Assembly: GCA_008501765.1 (NCBI GenBank)
Contig: QQUE01000004.1
Coordinates: forward strand, 248,001 to 312,000
Direction of reading: 5' to 3'
Length of the DNA: 64,000 nt
Origin: Calditrichota bacterium
GTDB taxonomy: Bacteria > Zhuqueibacterota > Zhuqueibacteria > Zhuqueibacterales > Geothermadaptataceae
Made by a program: the position numbers and the translations under genes. Positions 18,651-27,233 of this stretch are shown in pieces (the first letter of the stretch is position 1; each line of letters begins with the position of its first letter). The notes beneath the pieces are model-generated. The model made no database searches. It had not been told where the DNA came from and was given only the letters and a program-made list of their open reading frames with translations.

Positions 18651-19232
18651 TTGGAATCTTTTGCAGAAAAAATCGCCCGTGTGCTTGACGAATCTGTGGA
18701 TATTGAACCTTACAATCTGCAATGGCCGATAGTATTCGAGCTGGAAAAAAGACACGTGCTCGATTGCTTGCCCAAAGATTTGCTGGTCCGCATTGAACAT
18801 TTTGGCAGTACCGCGATTCCCAATTTAGCGGCAAAACCGATTATCGATATTTTGGTGGAAGTTAAATCGCTGGTGCGCACGAAAAAGGAAATTGTGCCTA
18901 TTCTTGAAAGCCAGGGCTACGATTATTTTTGGCGGCCGACCGCGGGCGATTCTACTCCGCCCTTTTATGCCTGGTTCATAAAAAGAGACAAAATTGGCGT
19001 CCGCAGCCATCACATCCACATGGTTGAAAAAGATTTTATCCACTGGGAACGCCTGCTTTTCCGTGATTATCTCCGGGAGCATCCCGAATTGGTGCGGGAA
19101 TACCAGGCATTGAAAATTGATCTTGCCACGAAATTTCAAAATGACAGAATAGCTTACACCAACGGCAAAACCGAATTTATCGTTCGAATTACCAGAGAAG
19201 CAAAAGCATTTTATGAACTGGATTCAAAATAA
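18651..19232 (+). CDS. GrpB/UPF0157 family nucleotidyltransferase-like protein
   Basis: A 193-residue cytoplasmic protein of the GrpB family, which has a nucleotidyltransferase-like fold and no firmly known substrate. Diagnostic stretches are RIEHFGSTAIPNLAAKPIIDILVEV (split across positions 50-75) and HHIHMVEKDFIHWERLLFRDYLREHPE. The GS motif followed by the D-x-x-V segment fits the catalytic-site pattern of the fold. The start is TTG with AGGA six bases upstream. The next gene overlaps it by 20 bases in another frame, implying co-translation. Confidence 0.85.
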   Translation: MESFAEKIARVLDESVDIEPYNLQWPIVFELEKRHVLDCLPKDLLVRIEHFGSTAIPNLAAKPIIDILVEVKSLVRTKKEIVPILESQGYDYFWRPTAGDSTPPFYAWFIKRDKIGVRSHHIHMVEKDFIHWERLLFRDYLREHPELVREYQALKIDLATKFQNDRIAYTNGKTEFIVRITREAKAFYELDSK

Positions 19233-20055
19233 ATTTAGCCCCGTTTTTCTCGTGTTAGCAATTTTTACCGGCACAGTTTTGGGCCAAACACCAAGTCCCA
19301 AAAACTCGCCCATTGGTGCTGGGGAGTCGATTTCAGTGAGATTCCCACCTCCCGTGGGCTATCGCAGAATTGAAGTGAAGGCACATAGTTTTGCACATTT
19401 TTTACGTCATCTGCCACTGCGTCCGCAAGGGTCGCCGGTGCAAAATTTTCGCGGACAGATTTTTAAACCTGCCAGCGACACCACCGTTGCAGCCGTGGTC
19501 AATCTCGATATCCGGGGCAAGAAATTGGAACAATGCATGGATATTCTCCAGCGGCTTTTTGCGGAATACTGCCTCGCCGAAGATAAAAGTGAAGATATAA
19601 AATTTCTTTTGCCGGATAAATCGTTATTAACCTGGAAAAGTTGGCAACGAGGCTGGCGGCCGCAAAGAACAGGCGGAAGTTTTCCAATTTTTCAACTGGC
19701 TCCAGCACAGGATTCACGAGAAAATTTTGAAGCCTACGTGCGGGAAATCTTTTATTATTCCGGAACACAAACGAATTATTTTGGTCTGAAATCAATCGAA
19801 ATAAACAAGATAAAAATTGGCGATTTCATCATCAAGCGCGGGCGCAAAGGCCACGCCGTAATTTTAGTCGACATTGCGGTAAACGAAGCCGGTCAGCAAA
19901 TTGCGATTTTTGCTCAGGGAGACACACCTGCCTGTGAACTGCATCTTTTGAAAAACAAAGACGGCTCCCCCTGGCTTCCACTGGATTTCTCACAAAATGC
20001 ACCCAATTTACCCATTGCCAAAAAAATGTTTTGGGATGGCCTTCGGCGTTTCTAA
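19213..20055 (+). CDS. Exported DUF4846-type protein
   Basis: A 280-residue exported protein with signal peptide (FSPVFLVLAIFTGTVLGQ). FAHFLRHLPLRPQGSPV (about 60-76) and the late block GHAVILVDIAVNEAGQQIAIFAQG resemble the DUF4846 family, for which no activity is established as far as I know. The WYRx-like features and the His-containing GHAVI block suggest a papain/NlpC-like fold, but this is only a guess. It overlaps the GrpB gene by 20 bases. Confidence 0.75.
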   Translation: MNWIQNKFSPVFLVLAIFTGTVLGQTPSPKNSPIGAGESISVRFPPPVGYRRIEVKAHSFAHFLRHLPLRPQGSPVQNFRGQIFKPASDTTVAAVVNLDIRGKKLEQCMDILQRLFAEYCLAEDKSEDIKFLLPDKSLLTWKSWQRGWRPQRTGGSFPIFQLAPAQDSRENFEAYVREIFYYSGTQTNYFGLKSIEINKIKIGDFIIKRGRKGHAVILVDIAVNEAGQQIAIFAQGDTPACELHLLKNKDGSPWLPLDFSQNAPNLPIAKKMFWDGLRRF

Positions 20056-20228
20056 TCATCCACTTCACCGACTAAACCACTATGCACTGCAAGTGCATAG
20101 GTTAGGCCAGGACTGAAAATCCATTATTCAAGCATTAAATTTTCATAATTTGTAAGCCATCTTTTTCAATTGGTCATTAAAATGATCTTTCCCCCAGCGC
20201 CTACGCCAAACAGGAAATGCTTTTATTG

Positions 20229-20305
20229 GCCACAGATTAACACCGATGAAACACGGATTTTTTAAACCCGATAAAATCTGTGTTCAATCAGTGTAAATCA
20301 GTGGC
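20229..20305. repeat. Imperfect palindrome with CCACAGATT arms
   Basis: GCCACAGATTAACAC (from 20229) pairs with the region ending GTGTAAATCAGTGGC at 20305, with further pairing inside (CACGGATTTT, AAAATCTGTG). It is an intergenic palindrome in the 485-base gap before the TetR gene; the rest of the gap upstream of 20457 shows nothing else. Confidence 0.55.
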
Positions 20306-20456
20306 TGAAGTTTCTTCAATTCAATATTTGCATTGCATCTTTATTTTTTATGGCATTAACGGAAAGTCTTGCGCTGGAAGCGCATAGTTTTAAACTAGCG
20401 CGCAGAATCAATAAATCAAATCTGGTGATATATACTGAAAATATTAATTTATTTTC

Positions 20457-20501
20457 TTGACAAGAACTTACGAATTGAATACATTTGGCCAAAATTCGTA
20501 A
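20457..20501 (+). promoter_or_regulatory. Promoter and inverted-repeat operator of the TetR operon
   Basis: A consensus -35 TTGACA (20457-20462), a 17-base spacer and a -10 TACATT (20480-20485). An exact 9-bp inverted repeat TTACGAATT (20468-20476) and AATTCGTAA (20493-20501) covers the spacer and the start point, the expected site of a TetR-type autorepressor. The predicted start of transcription is about 50 bases before the ATG at 20541. Confidence 0.75.
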
Positions 20502-20540
20502 ACTATTTTTCCATTCATAATTTTTGTTTAATTCGTCCCT

Positions 20541-21134
20541 ATGAATAATAGCAAACATCGGCAAATAATCGTCACCGCGAAAAAACTGTTCTGGCAATTT
20601 GGTGTTCGCCGCGTCTCCATTGAAGAAATTTGTACGGAAGCCAACGTCAGCAAAATGACATTCTACAAGCATTTCCGCAATAAATTGGAACTGGCAAAAT
20701 TCATTCTGAAAAAAATGACCGACGAAGGCATTGCCAATTACCAGGAAATCATGGCGAAGGACATCTCTTTTCGCGAGAAAGTGCGCCAAACCATCGAATT
20801 GAAACTCGAGCAAACCAACGATTTGAGTCAGGCTTTTTTTGCGGATATCCACAACAATAAAATTCCGGAATTAAAAGCGTACTTTGATGAATTAGTACAA
20901 TTCAGCATCAAAATTATTTTGGACGATTACACCGCTGCGCAAAAAAGAGGAGAGATTCGCAAAAATGTTAAACCTGAATTTATAATGTATTTTCTCAACC
21001 AATTATTTGTAATGACCGAGGACGAAAATCTGCAAAAACTCTACAAACAACCGCAGGCTCTGATCATGGAATTGACGAATTTTTTCTTTTACGGCATTTT
21101 GGAAAGAGATTGCAAAGTTGAGATTCAGTCTTAA
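20541..21134 (+). CDS. TetR/AcrR family transcriptional regulator
   Basis: A 197-residue regulator. The N-terminal helix-turn-helix spans about residues 8-50 (TAKKLFWQFGVRRVSIEEI, NVSKMTFYKHFRNKLEL), the classic TetR DNA-binding domain; the remainder is an all-helical ligand-binding domain with no assignable ligand. It probably represses its own operon through the inverted repeat at 20468-20501. It overlaps the following outer-membrane protein gene by 17 bases. The downstream ABC transporter and LolA-like genes are its likely targets. Confidence 0.9.
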   Translation: MNNSKHRQIIVTAKKLFWQFGVRRVSIEEICTEANVSKMTFYKHFRNKLELAKFILKKMTDEGIANYQEIMAKDISFREKVRQTIELKLEQTNDLSQAFFADIHNNKIPELKAYFDELVQFSIKIILDDYTAAQKRGEIRKNVKPEFIMYFLNQLFVMTEDENLQKLYKQPQALIMELTNFFFYGILERDCKVEIQS

Positions 21135-22251
21135 AATTATTCCGATTTTACTTTTACTTGTGCAAACGGCTGCCGCCCAATACGAATACGCCTCACGTGG
21201 GCAGGTTTCGGCCTGGCTTTTGGCGAACGATGAAAATGAACAAAATGTGGGAATACGCTACATCCCGACATTGAACCTTGGCCGGATTTTAACCGGCGAA
21301 TGGACCATCGATGGTGAATTGGCACTTAACAGTTTTTCCAGCAAAACATTCACGGACGGCCCCAAAGATGATTCGCACAATGATTTTAAAACCTATCGCG
21401 CCTGGGCCAGATTGAGCGCCAATCAGTTCGAATTGCGCATTGGATTACAAAAACTGAATTTTGGCTCGGCAACTCTGCTGCGCCCACTTATGTGGTTCGA
21501 CCAACTCGATCCGCGTGATCCCCTGCAACTGACGGACGGCGTTTATGCCGCCCTCGGACGCTACTATTTTTTGAATAATACCAATATTTGGCTGTGGTTC
21601 CTCCTGGGAAATGACGGGCAACGCGGGCTGGATATTTTCACCAGCGATAAAGAAAAAACCGAATATGGTGGTCGGCTGCAACTTCCTTTTTTGAGCGGGG
21701 AAATGGCTTTTTCAGTTCATCGACGGGAAGCCGCCGTGCCCGACGAATACCGTATCTTCCTGCCTGAGGCCAGTTCACGCTTCACGGAAAACCGTTTTGG
21801 GCTCGATGGTCGCTGGGATTATTTTGTCGGTCTCTGGTTTGAAAGTGTTTTATTGAAGCGTGATGTTCCCCTCGATGAATTTAAATATGAAAGAAGAGTG
21901 ACGTTCGGTGGGGATGCCACGGCACCTGTCGGCAATGGAATCACGATAATCGCTGAATATTTTTTTCGCGCGGCTTCATCCGAGCCACTTAAAAATGGCG
22001 ACCGCTCCTCCTTATGGGCTTCATCTTTGCGGTATCCCATTGGCATGCTGGATAATTTCAGCGCTATGTTTTATTTCAATCCGGACGATAATTCCTGGTT
22101 TCGTTTTGCGAACTGGCAACGCACGACCAACAATTGGCAATTTAATCTCATCGCATTTTGGAATCCGGAATATCGCCCATTTTACGCTCAAAATCAGCAC
22201 ACTGTTTTTGCTGGAAAAGGAGTGCAGACTATGGTTGTTTTTAATTATTAA
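21118..22251 (+). CDS. Outer-membrane beta-barrel protein
   Basis: A 377-residue protein with signal peptide (FSLKIIPILLLLVQTAAAQ) and alternating amphipathic strands ending in an aromatic C-terminus (VQTMVVFNY), typical of outer-membrane barrels. The family was not recognised; it is the size of a porin or carbohydrate-selective barrel. TTG start with GGAAAGAG about a dozen bases upstream, overlapping the regulator gene. In this operon it may serve as the outer-membrane exit or acceptor for the ABC system; that is an inference. Confidence 0.75.
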   Translation: MRFSLKIIPILLLLVQTAAAQYEYASRGQVSAWLLANDENEQNVGIRYIPTLNLGRILTGEWTIDGELALNSFSSKTFTDGPKDDSHNDFKTYRAWARLSANQFELRIGLQKLNFGSATLLRPLMWFDQLDPRDPLQLTDGVYAALGRYYFLNNTNIWLWFLLGNDGQRGLDIFTSDKEKTEYGGRLQLPFLSGEMAFSVHRREAAVPDEYRIFLPEASSRFTENRFGLDGRWDYFVGLWFESVLLKRDVPLDEFKYERRVTFGGDATAPVGNGITIIAEYFFRAASSEPLKNGDRSSLWASSLRYPIGMLDNFSAMFYFNPDDNSWFRFANWQRTTNNWQFNLIAFWNPEYRPFYAQNQHTVFAGKGVQTMVVFNY

Positions 22252-22260
22252 TACCGAACC

Positions 22261-22435
22261 TGTTGTGCATAATTTACGTCGCAAGTTCATATTGTAGTCT
22301 TCTCTGTCATTCCGTCTTGCTTTTAGACGGAATCCATCGATGAAAACCTTGACCACATTGCAGATTCCCGCTAAAATAATGCGGGAATGACGTTATTTGT
22401 GAACTATCTTTGTAAAATTCGCTATTATACAACGG
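22261..22435. repeat. Extended TGTCATTCC palindromic element (copy 2)
   Basis: The core runs from CTGTCATTCCG (22304) to GCGGGAATGACG (ends 22392). The flanks TTGTGCATAATT on the left and TGTGAACTATCTTTGTA plus TACAACGG on the right are also present, in reverse orientation, around the copy at 46531-46696. The unit is thus longer than the core palindrome, about 170 bases, and resembles a small non-autonomous element. It occupies most of the gap before the ABC ATPase gene. Confidence 0.6.
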
Positions 22436-22583
22436 ATTATTCGCAAAAATTTTTAAGCATTCCAGAATAGATGGCTCATCTGTACCTTGCAATTCTAATC
22501 CAACTTGAGAGCGATTCTCATCGATGCCGCGCAGATATTCTGGGCAATTTCAACTTATCCTATTTAAAAATTTTGGAGCCAAG

Positions 22584-23294
22584 ATGCACAACTCTACAAT
22601 TATAAACATAACAAATCTCGTCAAACGGTTCCCTATTGGTGGTGGTCAATTTACCGCGCTGGATGATATCAATCTGACATTTGAAAAAGGAGAGTTCACC
22701 GGTGTGATCGGCCCCAGCGGTTCGGGTAAAACCACCTTGTTAAATATCATCGGTTCGCTGGACACGCCCAGCGAGGGTGACGCGATCGTGCTTGGTCAAT
22801 CCATTGCACAGCTATCGCAGAAGCAGGCGGCCAATTTACGCAACCATAACCTGGGGTTTATCTTCCAAACATACAATCTGCTGCCCGTTTATTCGACTTT
22901 TGAGAATGTTGAGTATCCATTATTGCTACTAAAAATGCCTGTGAATGAACGAAAAAAAGCCGTCATGGAAGCCCTCGATTGGGTCGGATTAACCGATAAA
23001 ACCAACTCAAAACCTGCGCAACTTTCCGGAGGGGAATGTCAGCGGGTGGCCATTGCCCGCGCCATGGTGAAACACCCCAAAATCGTTTTGGCCGATGAAC
23101 CGACCGCCAATCTCGATGCTGAAAACTCGCACCACATTTTGCAAACCATGGAAAATCTAAATCAGGAATTGCAGACAACCTTCATTTTTTCGACGCACGA
23201 CGATAAAGTCATTAAATACCTGCGCAGGCAAATAAAACTCGATGACGGTAAAGTTGCCTCAGATAATTTAATCGAAGAAGGGGTAGTGCAATGA
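22584..23294 (+). CDS. ABC transporter ATP-binding protein (LolD/MacB type)
   Basis: ATPase of 236 residues: Walker A GPSGSGKTT, signature LSGGECQRVAIARA, Walker B IVLADEPTANLD and a final H-loop STHDDKV. The family is the LolD/MacB-like subfamily that works with FtsX-type permeases. ATG at 22584 follows TTGGAG by about eight bases; an in-frame start 60 bases upstream has no ribosome-binding site. Its stop overlaps the next permease start by four bases. It should power the two permeases that follow. Confidence 0.93.
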   Translation: MHNSTIINITNLVKRFPIGGGQFTALDDINLTFEKGEFTGVIGPSGSGKTTLLNIIGSLDTPSEGDAIVLGQSIAQLSQKQAANLRNHNLGFIFQTYNLLPVYSTFENVEYPLLLLKMPVNERKKAVMEALDWVGLTDKTNSKPAQLSGGECQRVAIARAMVKHPKIVLADEPTANLDAENSHHILQTMENLNQELQTTFIFSTHDDKVIKYLRRQIKLDDGKVASDNLIEEGVVQ

Positions 23295-24463
23295 TTACTT
23301 TCAGATTAGCCTGGCGCAATCTCATTGGCGCCGGCCTGCGAACATGGCTCAACGCCATAGTTTTGTCCTTTGCTTTTGTGGTCATAATCTGGCACCGTGG
23401 ATTTCTCGACGGCTGGCAGGAGGAAGCCCGCGTCGATACCATTGCCTGGGAAATTGGTGGTGGACAATTCTGGCATCCAAACTACGATCCTTTCGATCCG
23501 TTTACACTGGAAGATAGCCATCGAGCCTTGTCGGATGAATTGCTAAATTATGTTGCAGAAGGAAAAATTACACCGGTTCTCATCAGCCAGGCAACAATTT
23601 ATCCGAACGGGCGGATGCAGAGTGTTGTTCTCAAGGGAATTCCGGCAGAGCAACAAATTTTAAATTTGCCCACAAATTATTTAAGCGAAACAGGCACCCA
23701 CATCCCGGTGATTATCGGAACACGCATGGCATCTTCAGCAAAAGTTAAAAAAGGCGATGTTTTTTCCATTCGCTGGCGCGACGCCAACGGAACGTTCGAT
23801 GCCGCCAATGCCAAAATCGTCTCGATATTTAAAACAAATGTAGGTGCTGTGGACCAGGGACAACTCTGGTTGCCGCTCAGCCAATTACAAAATATGATGC
23901 GTTTGCCCGATGAAGCAAGCCTGCTCGTCGTTTCGCCCGAAATCGGAGAACAACCGCAATCAAACGAATGGCAATTTCAGTCGGTTGATGAATTATTGAA
24001 GGAAATCGACACCATCATCAAGCAAAAAAAAGTGGGCGGATCAATTCTCTACATCATCCTGCTTGCCATGGCAATGCTGGCGATTTTCGATACGCAGGTG
24101 CTTTCCATTTTTCGCCGGCAGAAAGAAATCGGAACGCACATCGCCCTCGGCATGACGCGGGGCCAGGTGGTACGGCTTTTTACTGTGGAAGGCGCCATGC
24201 ACGGAATTTTTGCCGCGGCTTTAGCAGCTGCTTATGGAATTCCGCTTCTCACGTTGCAAGCAAAACATGGCTTCGCGATGCCGGCCGGTACCGACGATTA
24301 CGGCATTACCATCGCCGAAAGAATCTTTCCGGCTTATAGTTTCGGTCTCGTTCTCGGCACCACGGCCGTGGTTCTCATCACAGCAACCATCGTCAGTTTT
24401 ATTCCGGCACGAAAAATAGCAAAACTGCAACCAACTGAAGCTTTGAAGGGGAAAATACAGTGA
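23291..24463 (+). CDS. ABC transporter permease, FtsX/LolC-like (1)
   Basis: A 390-residue permease: an N-terminal helix (NAIVLSFAFVVIIW), a periplasmic domain, and an FtsX-type C-terminus with three helices, including ILLAMAMLAIFDTQVLSIFRRQKEIG. Four-base overlaps (ATGA and GTGA) join it to the ATPase gene before and the second permease after, so the three are translated together. The likely substrate is a lipid-modified or hydrophobic molecule moving toward the outer membrane, suggested by the LolA-like gene at the operon end. Confidence 0.87.
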   Translation: MITFRLAWRNLIGAGLRTWLNAIVLSFAFVVIIWHRGFLDGWQEEARVDTIAWEIGGGQFWHPNYDPFDPFTLEDSHRALSDELLNYVAEGKITPVLISQATIYPNGRMQSVVLKGIPAEQQILNLPTNYLSETGTHIPVIIGTRMASSAKVKKGDVFSIRWRDANGTFDAANAKIVSIFKTNVGAVDQGQLWLPLSQLQNMMRLPDEASLLVVSPEIGEQPQSNEWQFQSVDELLKEIDTIIKQKKVGGSILYIILLAMAMLAIFDTQVLSIFRRQKEIGTHIALGMTRGQVVRLFTVEGAMHGIFAAALAAAYGIPLLTLQAKHGFAMPAGTDDYGITIAERIFPAYSFGLVLGTTAVVLITATIVSFIPARKIAKLQPTEALKGKIQ

Positions 24464-25731
24464 TAAAATTTCTCATAAAAGGATTGCTGCGCGACAGCCA
24501 CCGCAGCCGGTTTCCCATAATCATCGTTTCACTTGGCGTTTTTTTAACCGTACTGGTGCAATGTTGGCTCACCGGAATCTTGGGCGACATGATTGATTTT
24601 AATGCCCGGTTTTCAACCGGACATGTTAAAGTGATGTCCCGAGCCTATGCTGAAAACATCGATCAACTACCCAATGATCTCGCACTTATGGGCATTGACT
24701 CCGTTTTGACCGAACTGAAAACGCAGTATCCCGGCATGGTTTGGGCCAGACGCATTCAGTTTGGCGGACTCATCGATATTCCGGATGAACAAGGGGAAAC
24801 ACGCTCGCAGGGTCCTGCTTTTGGCATGGCTGTGGATCTGCTCACGGATAAATCTGAAATCGAACGGCTGAATATAGAAATGGCGATCGTTCGCGGGCAA
24901 ATTCCAACCAATAAAAAAGAACTTTTGCTCAGCGATGTATTTGCACAGAAACTGGAAGTTGTGCCCGGCCAACAAGTCACAATATTGAGTTCGACGATGT
25001 ACGGCAGTATGGCCATGCACAATTTCACCCTGGCTGGAACGGTGGAGTTTGGCGTCGCAGCCATGGACCGTGGCGCTGTTATAATCGATATCAGCGATGC
25101 GCAGGAAATGTTGGATATGCCGGATACCGCCGGGGAAATCCTTGGCTTTTTTGGTGATGGAAAATACGATGACCTGCGTGCGAAAGCATTAGCAACGGGC
25201 TTCAATCAGGTAAATATCAACAATCCGGATGAGTTCGCCCCGACCATGCGCCGCCTGCGTGAGCAAAATGACCTCGACAGCATGATGCAGTACGTGGAAA
25301 GTATGAAAGGTGTCGCCTTAACTGTTTTTATTCTGGCGATGTCCCTGGTTTTATGGAATGCCGGGCTGCTGGGCGGATTGCGGCGCTACACTGAAATCGG
25401 CATTCGCTTGGCCATGGGAGAACACAAGGGCCGCGTCTACCGATCCATGATTTACGAATCGGTTTTTGTGGGTTTCTCCGGCTGGATTCTCGGTTCGATT
25501 ATCGGACTCGCAGCCGCTTATGTCTTGCAGGAAAAAGGATTTGATTTAAGTGAGCAGATGAAAAACACCTCGATGATGCTGCCCGCCGTATATCGCGCAA
25601 ATGTTACCCAGAGTGCTTATTTTGTCGGCTTGATTCCGGGGTTATTTTCGACTGTACTCGGTACTTTGCTTTCCGGAATCGGGATCTACAAACGGCAAAC
25701 TGCCAGTTTATTCAAGGAGTTAGAAGCATGA
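24460..25731 (+). CDS. ABC transporter permease, FtsX/LolC-like (2)
   Basis: A 423-residue permease with GTG start overlapping the previous stop by four bases. It has an N-terminal helix (FPIIIVSLGVFLTVLVQCW), a long periplasmic domain, and C-terminal helices including YTEIGIRLAMGEHKGRVYRSM, the conserved FtsX-type cytoplasmic loop. It forms the second half of a predicted heterodimeric permease. Its stop overlaps the LolA-like gene start (ATGA at 25728-25731), strong evidence for that gene's real start. Confidence 0.87.
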   Translation: MIKFLIKGLLRDSHRSRFPIIIVSLGVFLTVLVQCWLTGILGDMIDFNARFSTGHVKVMSRAYAENIDQLPNDLALMGIDSVLTELKTQYPGMVWARRIQFGGLIDIPDEQGETRSQGPAFGMAVDLLTDKSEIERLNIEMAIVRGQIPTNKKELLLSDVFAQKLEVVPGQQVTILSSTMYGSMAMHNFTLAGTVEFGVAAMDRGAVIIDISDAQEMLDMPDTAGEILGFFGDGKYDDLRAKALATGFNQVNINNPDEFAPTMRRLREQNDLDSMMQYVESMKGVALTVFILAMSLVLWNAGLLGGLRRYTEIGIRLAMGEHKGRVYRSMIYESVFVGFSGWILGSIIGLAAAYVLQEKGFDLSEQMKNTSMMLPAVYRANVTQSAYFVGLIPGLFSTVLGTLLSGIGIYKRQTASLFKELEA

Positions 25732-26639
25732 AAATTAATTTAATATTTAAATATTTCCTGAAAATCTTCTACTATAAAACATCCCAAAATTCCAGCTCAA
25801 TATTAGCTGGATATCTCAAGGATCACTACAATAAAGCATCCCGAGTGTCCAGCCGTTTTTTGGCTGGATGTATCGAGGGGTGCTGGCCTCGAACATTGAC
25901 CGCCAGCCTCATTGTGGTTTTAAGTATAACATTGCCAAAATCTTCACTCGCACAACCGTACCCAGACGGTGCGACGATTATGCAAAAAATTGATGAGAAC
26001 ATGTCCGCCGAAAATCGCATTTATAGCTCAAAAATGGTTATTCACGGTCGTCGTGTTGATCGAATAATGGAATCCAAATCGTGGACAATTGGTGACGACA
26101 AAGCATTCACTGAATACACCGCACCAGCCCGGGAAAAAGGCACAAAAATGCTCAAACTTGAAGACAAACTGTGGATGTACAGCCCGGACACAGATCGTAT
26201 AATTCAAATCTCCGGCCACATGTTACGGCAATCGGTTATGGGTTCCGATCTGTCCTACGAGGACATGATGGAGGACAAAAAATTACAAGATTATTACCAC
26301 GCAGTGGTGGTGGCAGAAGAGAAAATTGATGACCGGCTTTGCTGGGTCGTCGAGCTGACCGCCACAGCCAAAGATATCGCCTACGCCATGCGCAAATTAT
26401 GGGTGGACACAGAACGGTACATTCCACTGAAACAGGAACTCTACGCCAAAAGTGGCACCCTGCTAAAAAAAATGGAATTAAAAAATGTTGTAAAAGTTGA
26501 CAACAGATGGTTCCCGAAATCAATGCTATTTAAAGACATGCTCAAAGAAGGCGAGGGGACTGAGTTCATTTTTGTTGATATCCAATTTAATAAACCAATA
26601 TCACAACATATTTTTTCCAAAGCGGCTTTGAGAAAATAA
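25728..26639 (+). CDS. LolA-like outer-membrane lipoprotein-sorting protein with repeat-expanded N-terminus
   Basis: A 303-residue exported protein. The mature part (about 77-303; PDGATIMQKIDENM, WTIGDDKAFTEYTAPAREKGTKML, RQSVMGSDLSYEDMM, KLWVDTERYIPLKQELY) resembles the LolA-like family that often accompanies FtsX-type ABC systems. The hydrophobic signal segment (57-69) is displaced by about 40 residues from the start. Residues 15-33 and 34-52 are a diverged 19-residue tandem repeat (SSxxLAG in both), encoded by a palindromic intergenic-type repeat. Translational coupling supports the 25728 ATG; a TTG at 25896 would remove the repeat but leave no basic n-region. Likely periplasmic. Confidence 0.78.
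   Translation: MKINLIFKYFLKIFYYKTSQNSSSILAGYLKDHYNKASRVSSRFLAGCIEGCWPRTLTASLIVVLSITLPKSSLAQPYPDGATIMQKIDENMSAENRIYSSKMVIHGRRVDRIMESKSWTIGDDKAFTEYTAPAREKGTKMLKLEDKLWMYSPDTDRIIQISGHMLRQSVMGSDLSYEDMMEDKKLQDYYHAVVVAEEKIDDRLCWVVELTATAKDIAYAMRKLWVDTERYIPLKQELYAKSGTLLKKMELKNVVKVDNRWFPKSMLFKDMLKEGEGTEFIFVDIQFNKPISQHIFSKAALRK
25769..25882. repeat. 57-bp tandem duplication of palindromic repeat family, inside coding sequence
   Basis: Two diverged units of 57 bases start at 25769 and 25826 (both with CTAC, then ATAAA-CATCCC, and a TCCAGC/GCTGGAT hairpin). The second unit carries GCATCCCGAGTGTCCAGCC and GGCTGGATGTATCGAGGGGT, the same layout as the intergenic repeats at 34144-34193 and 41204-41251 (GCATCTCGAGTGT and ATGTATCGAGAGATGC). 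The period is a multiple of three, so the reading frame is kept. Confidence 0.75.
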
Positions 26640-26660
26640 CCGGGAGTAATTTTCATATTT

Positions 26661-27080
26661 TGTAGCCCACCCCCTTGTGGAGTGTTTTTATTTACACATT
26701 AAATATGCTGCTTCCAAATTGATATGAGATATTTGGTTAACGGAGGTGTTTTTTATTGTCTTTGTGAGGCAGGCCACAAGGGCCTGGCCTACATTAAAAT
26801 TAAAGATAAATTAATAGCATTAAATTGTAGCCCACCCCCTTGTGGGGTGGTTTTATTTACTGGTTCCAAATAGATATGAGATATATGGTTAACGGAGATA
26901 TTTTTTGTTGTCATTGTGAGGCAGGCCACAAGGGCCTGGCCTACATTAAAATTGAAGATAAATTAATACCATTAAATTGTAGCCCACCCCCTTGTGGGGT
27001 GTTTTTATTTTGATACACGAAGAATATGCCAGTATTATTTTATCTATGCGCGATCGGTCACAAGGGTCTGGCCTACAACA
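26661..27080. repeat. Three-copy tandem hairpin repeat
   Basis: A unit of about 150-165 bases starts with TGTAGCCCACCCCCTTGTGG at 26661, 26826 and 26978. Each of the first two copies continues to GGCAGGCCACAAGGGCCTGG and GCCTACA; the third is eroded (GGTCACAAGGGTCTGGCC). Both halves form hairpins (CACCCC/GGGGTG and CAGGCC/GGCCTG). It fills most of the 594-base gap between the LolA-like gene and the BNR-type gene; the remaining ~150 bases up to 27220 show no gene. Confidence 0.8.
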
Positions 27081-27233
27081 ACACGGATGGAAACGGAAAT
27101 ATTTATACCTCCCTTCTGGGATAAATCATGTCAAATTTATGAAAGAATCATTTTTATCTCTCTTCAAAATCTGGTAAATTGGGTACTAACTTCAAAAACG
27201 ATTTCCTGACACGACTTCATAAGGACCGTGAAC

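Noticed and set aside
26661-27080. Possible CRISPR array
   Set aside because: Units are 150-165 bases, hairpin-rich and only three in number, with no short identical repeats, unique spacers or cas genes. The same holds for 34143-34590.
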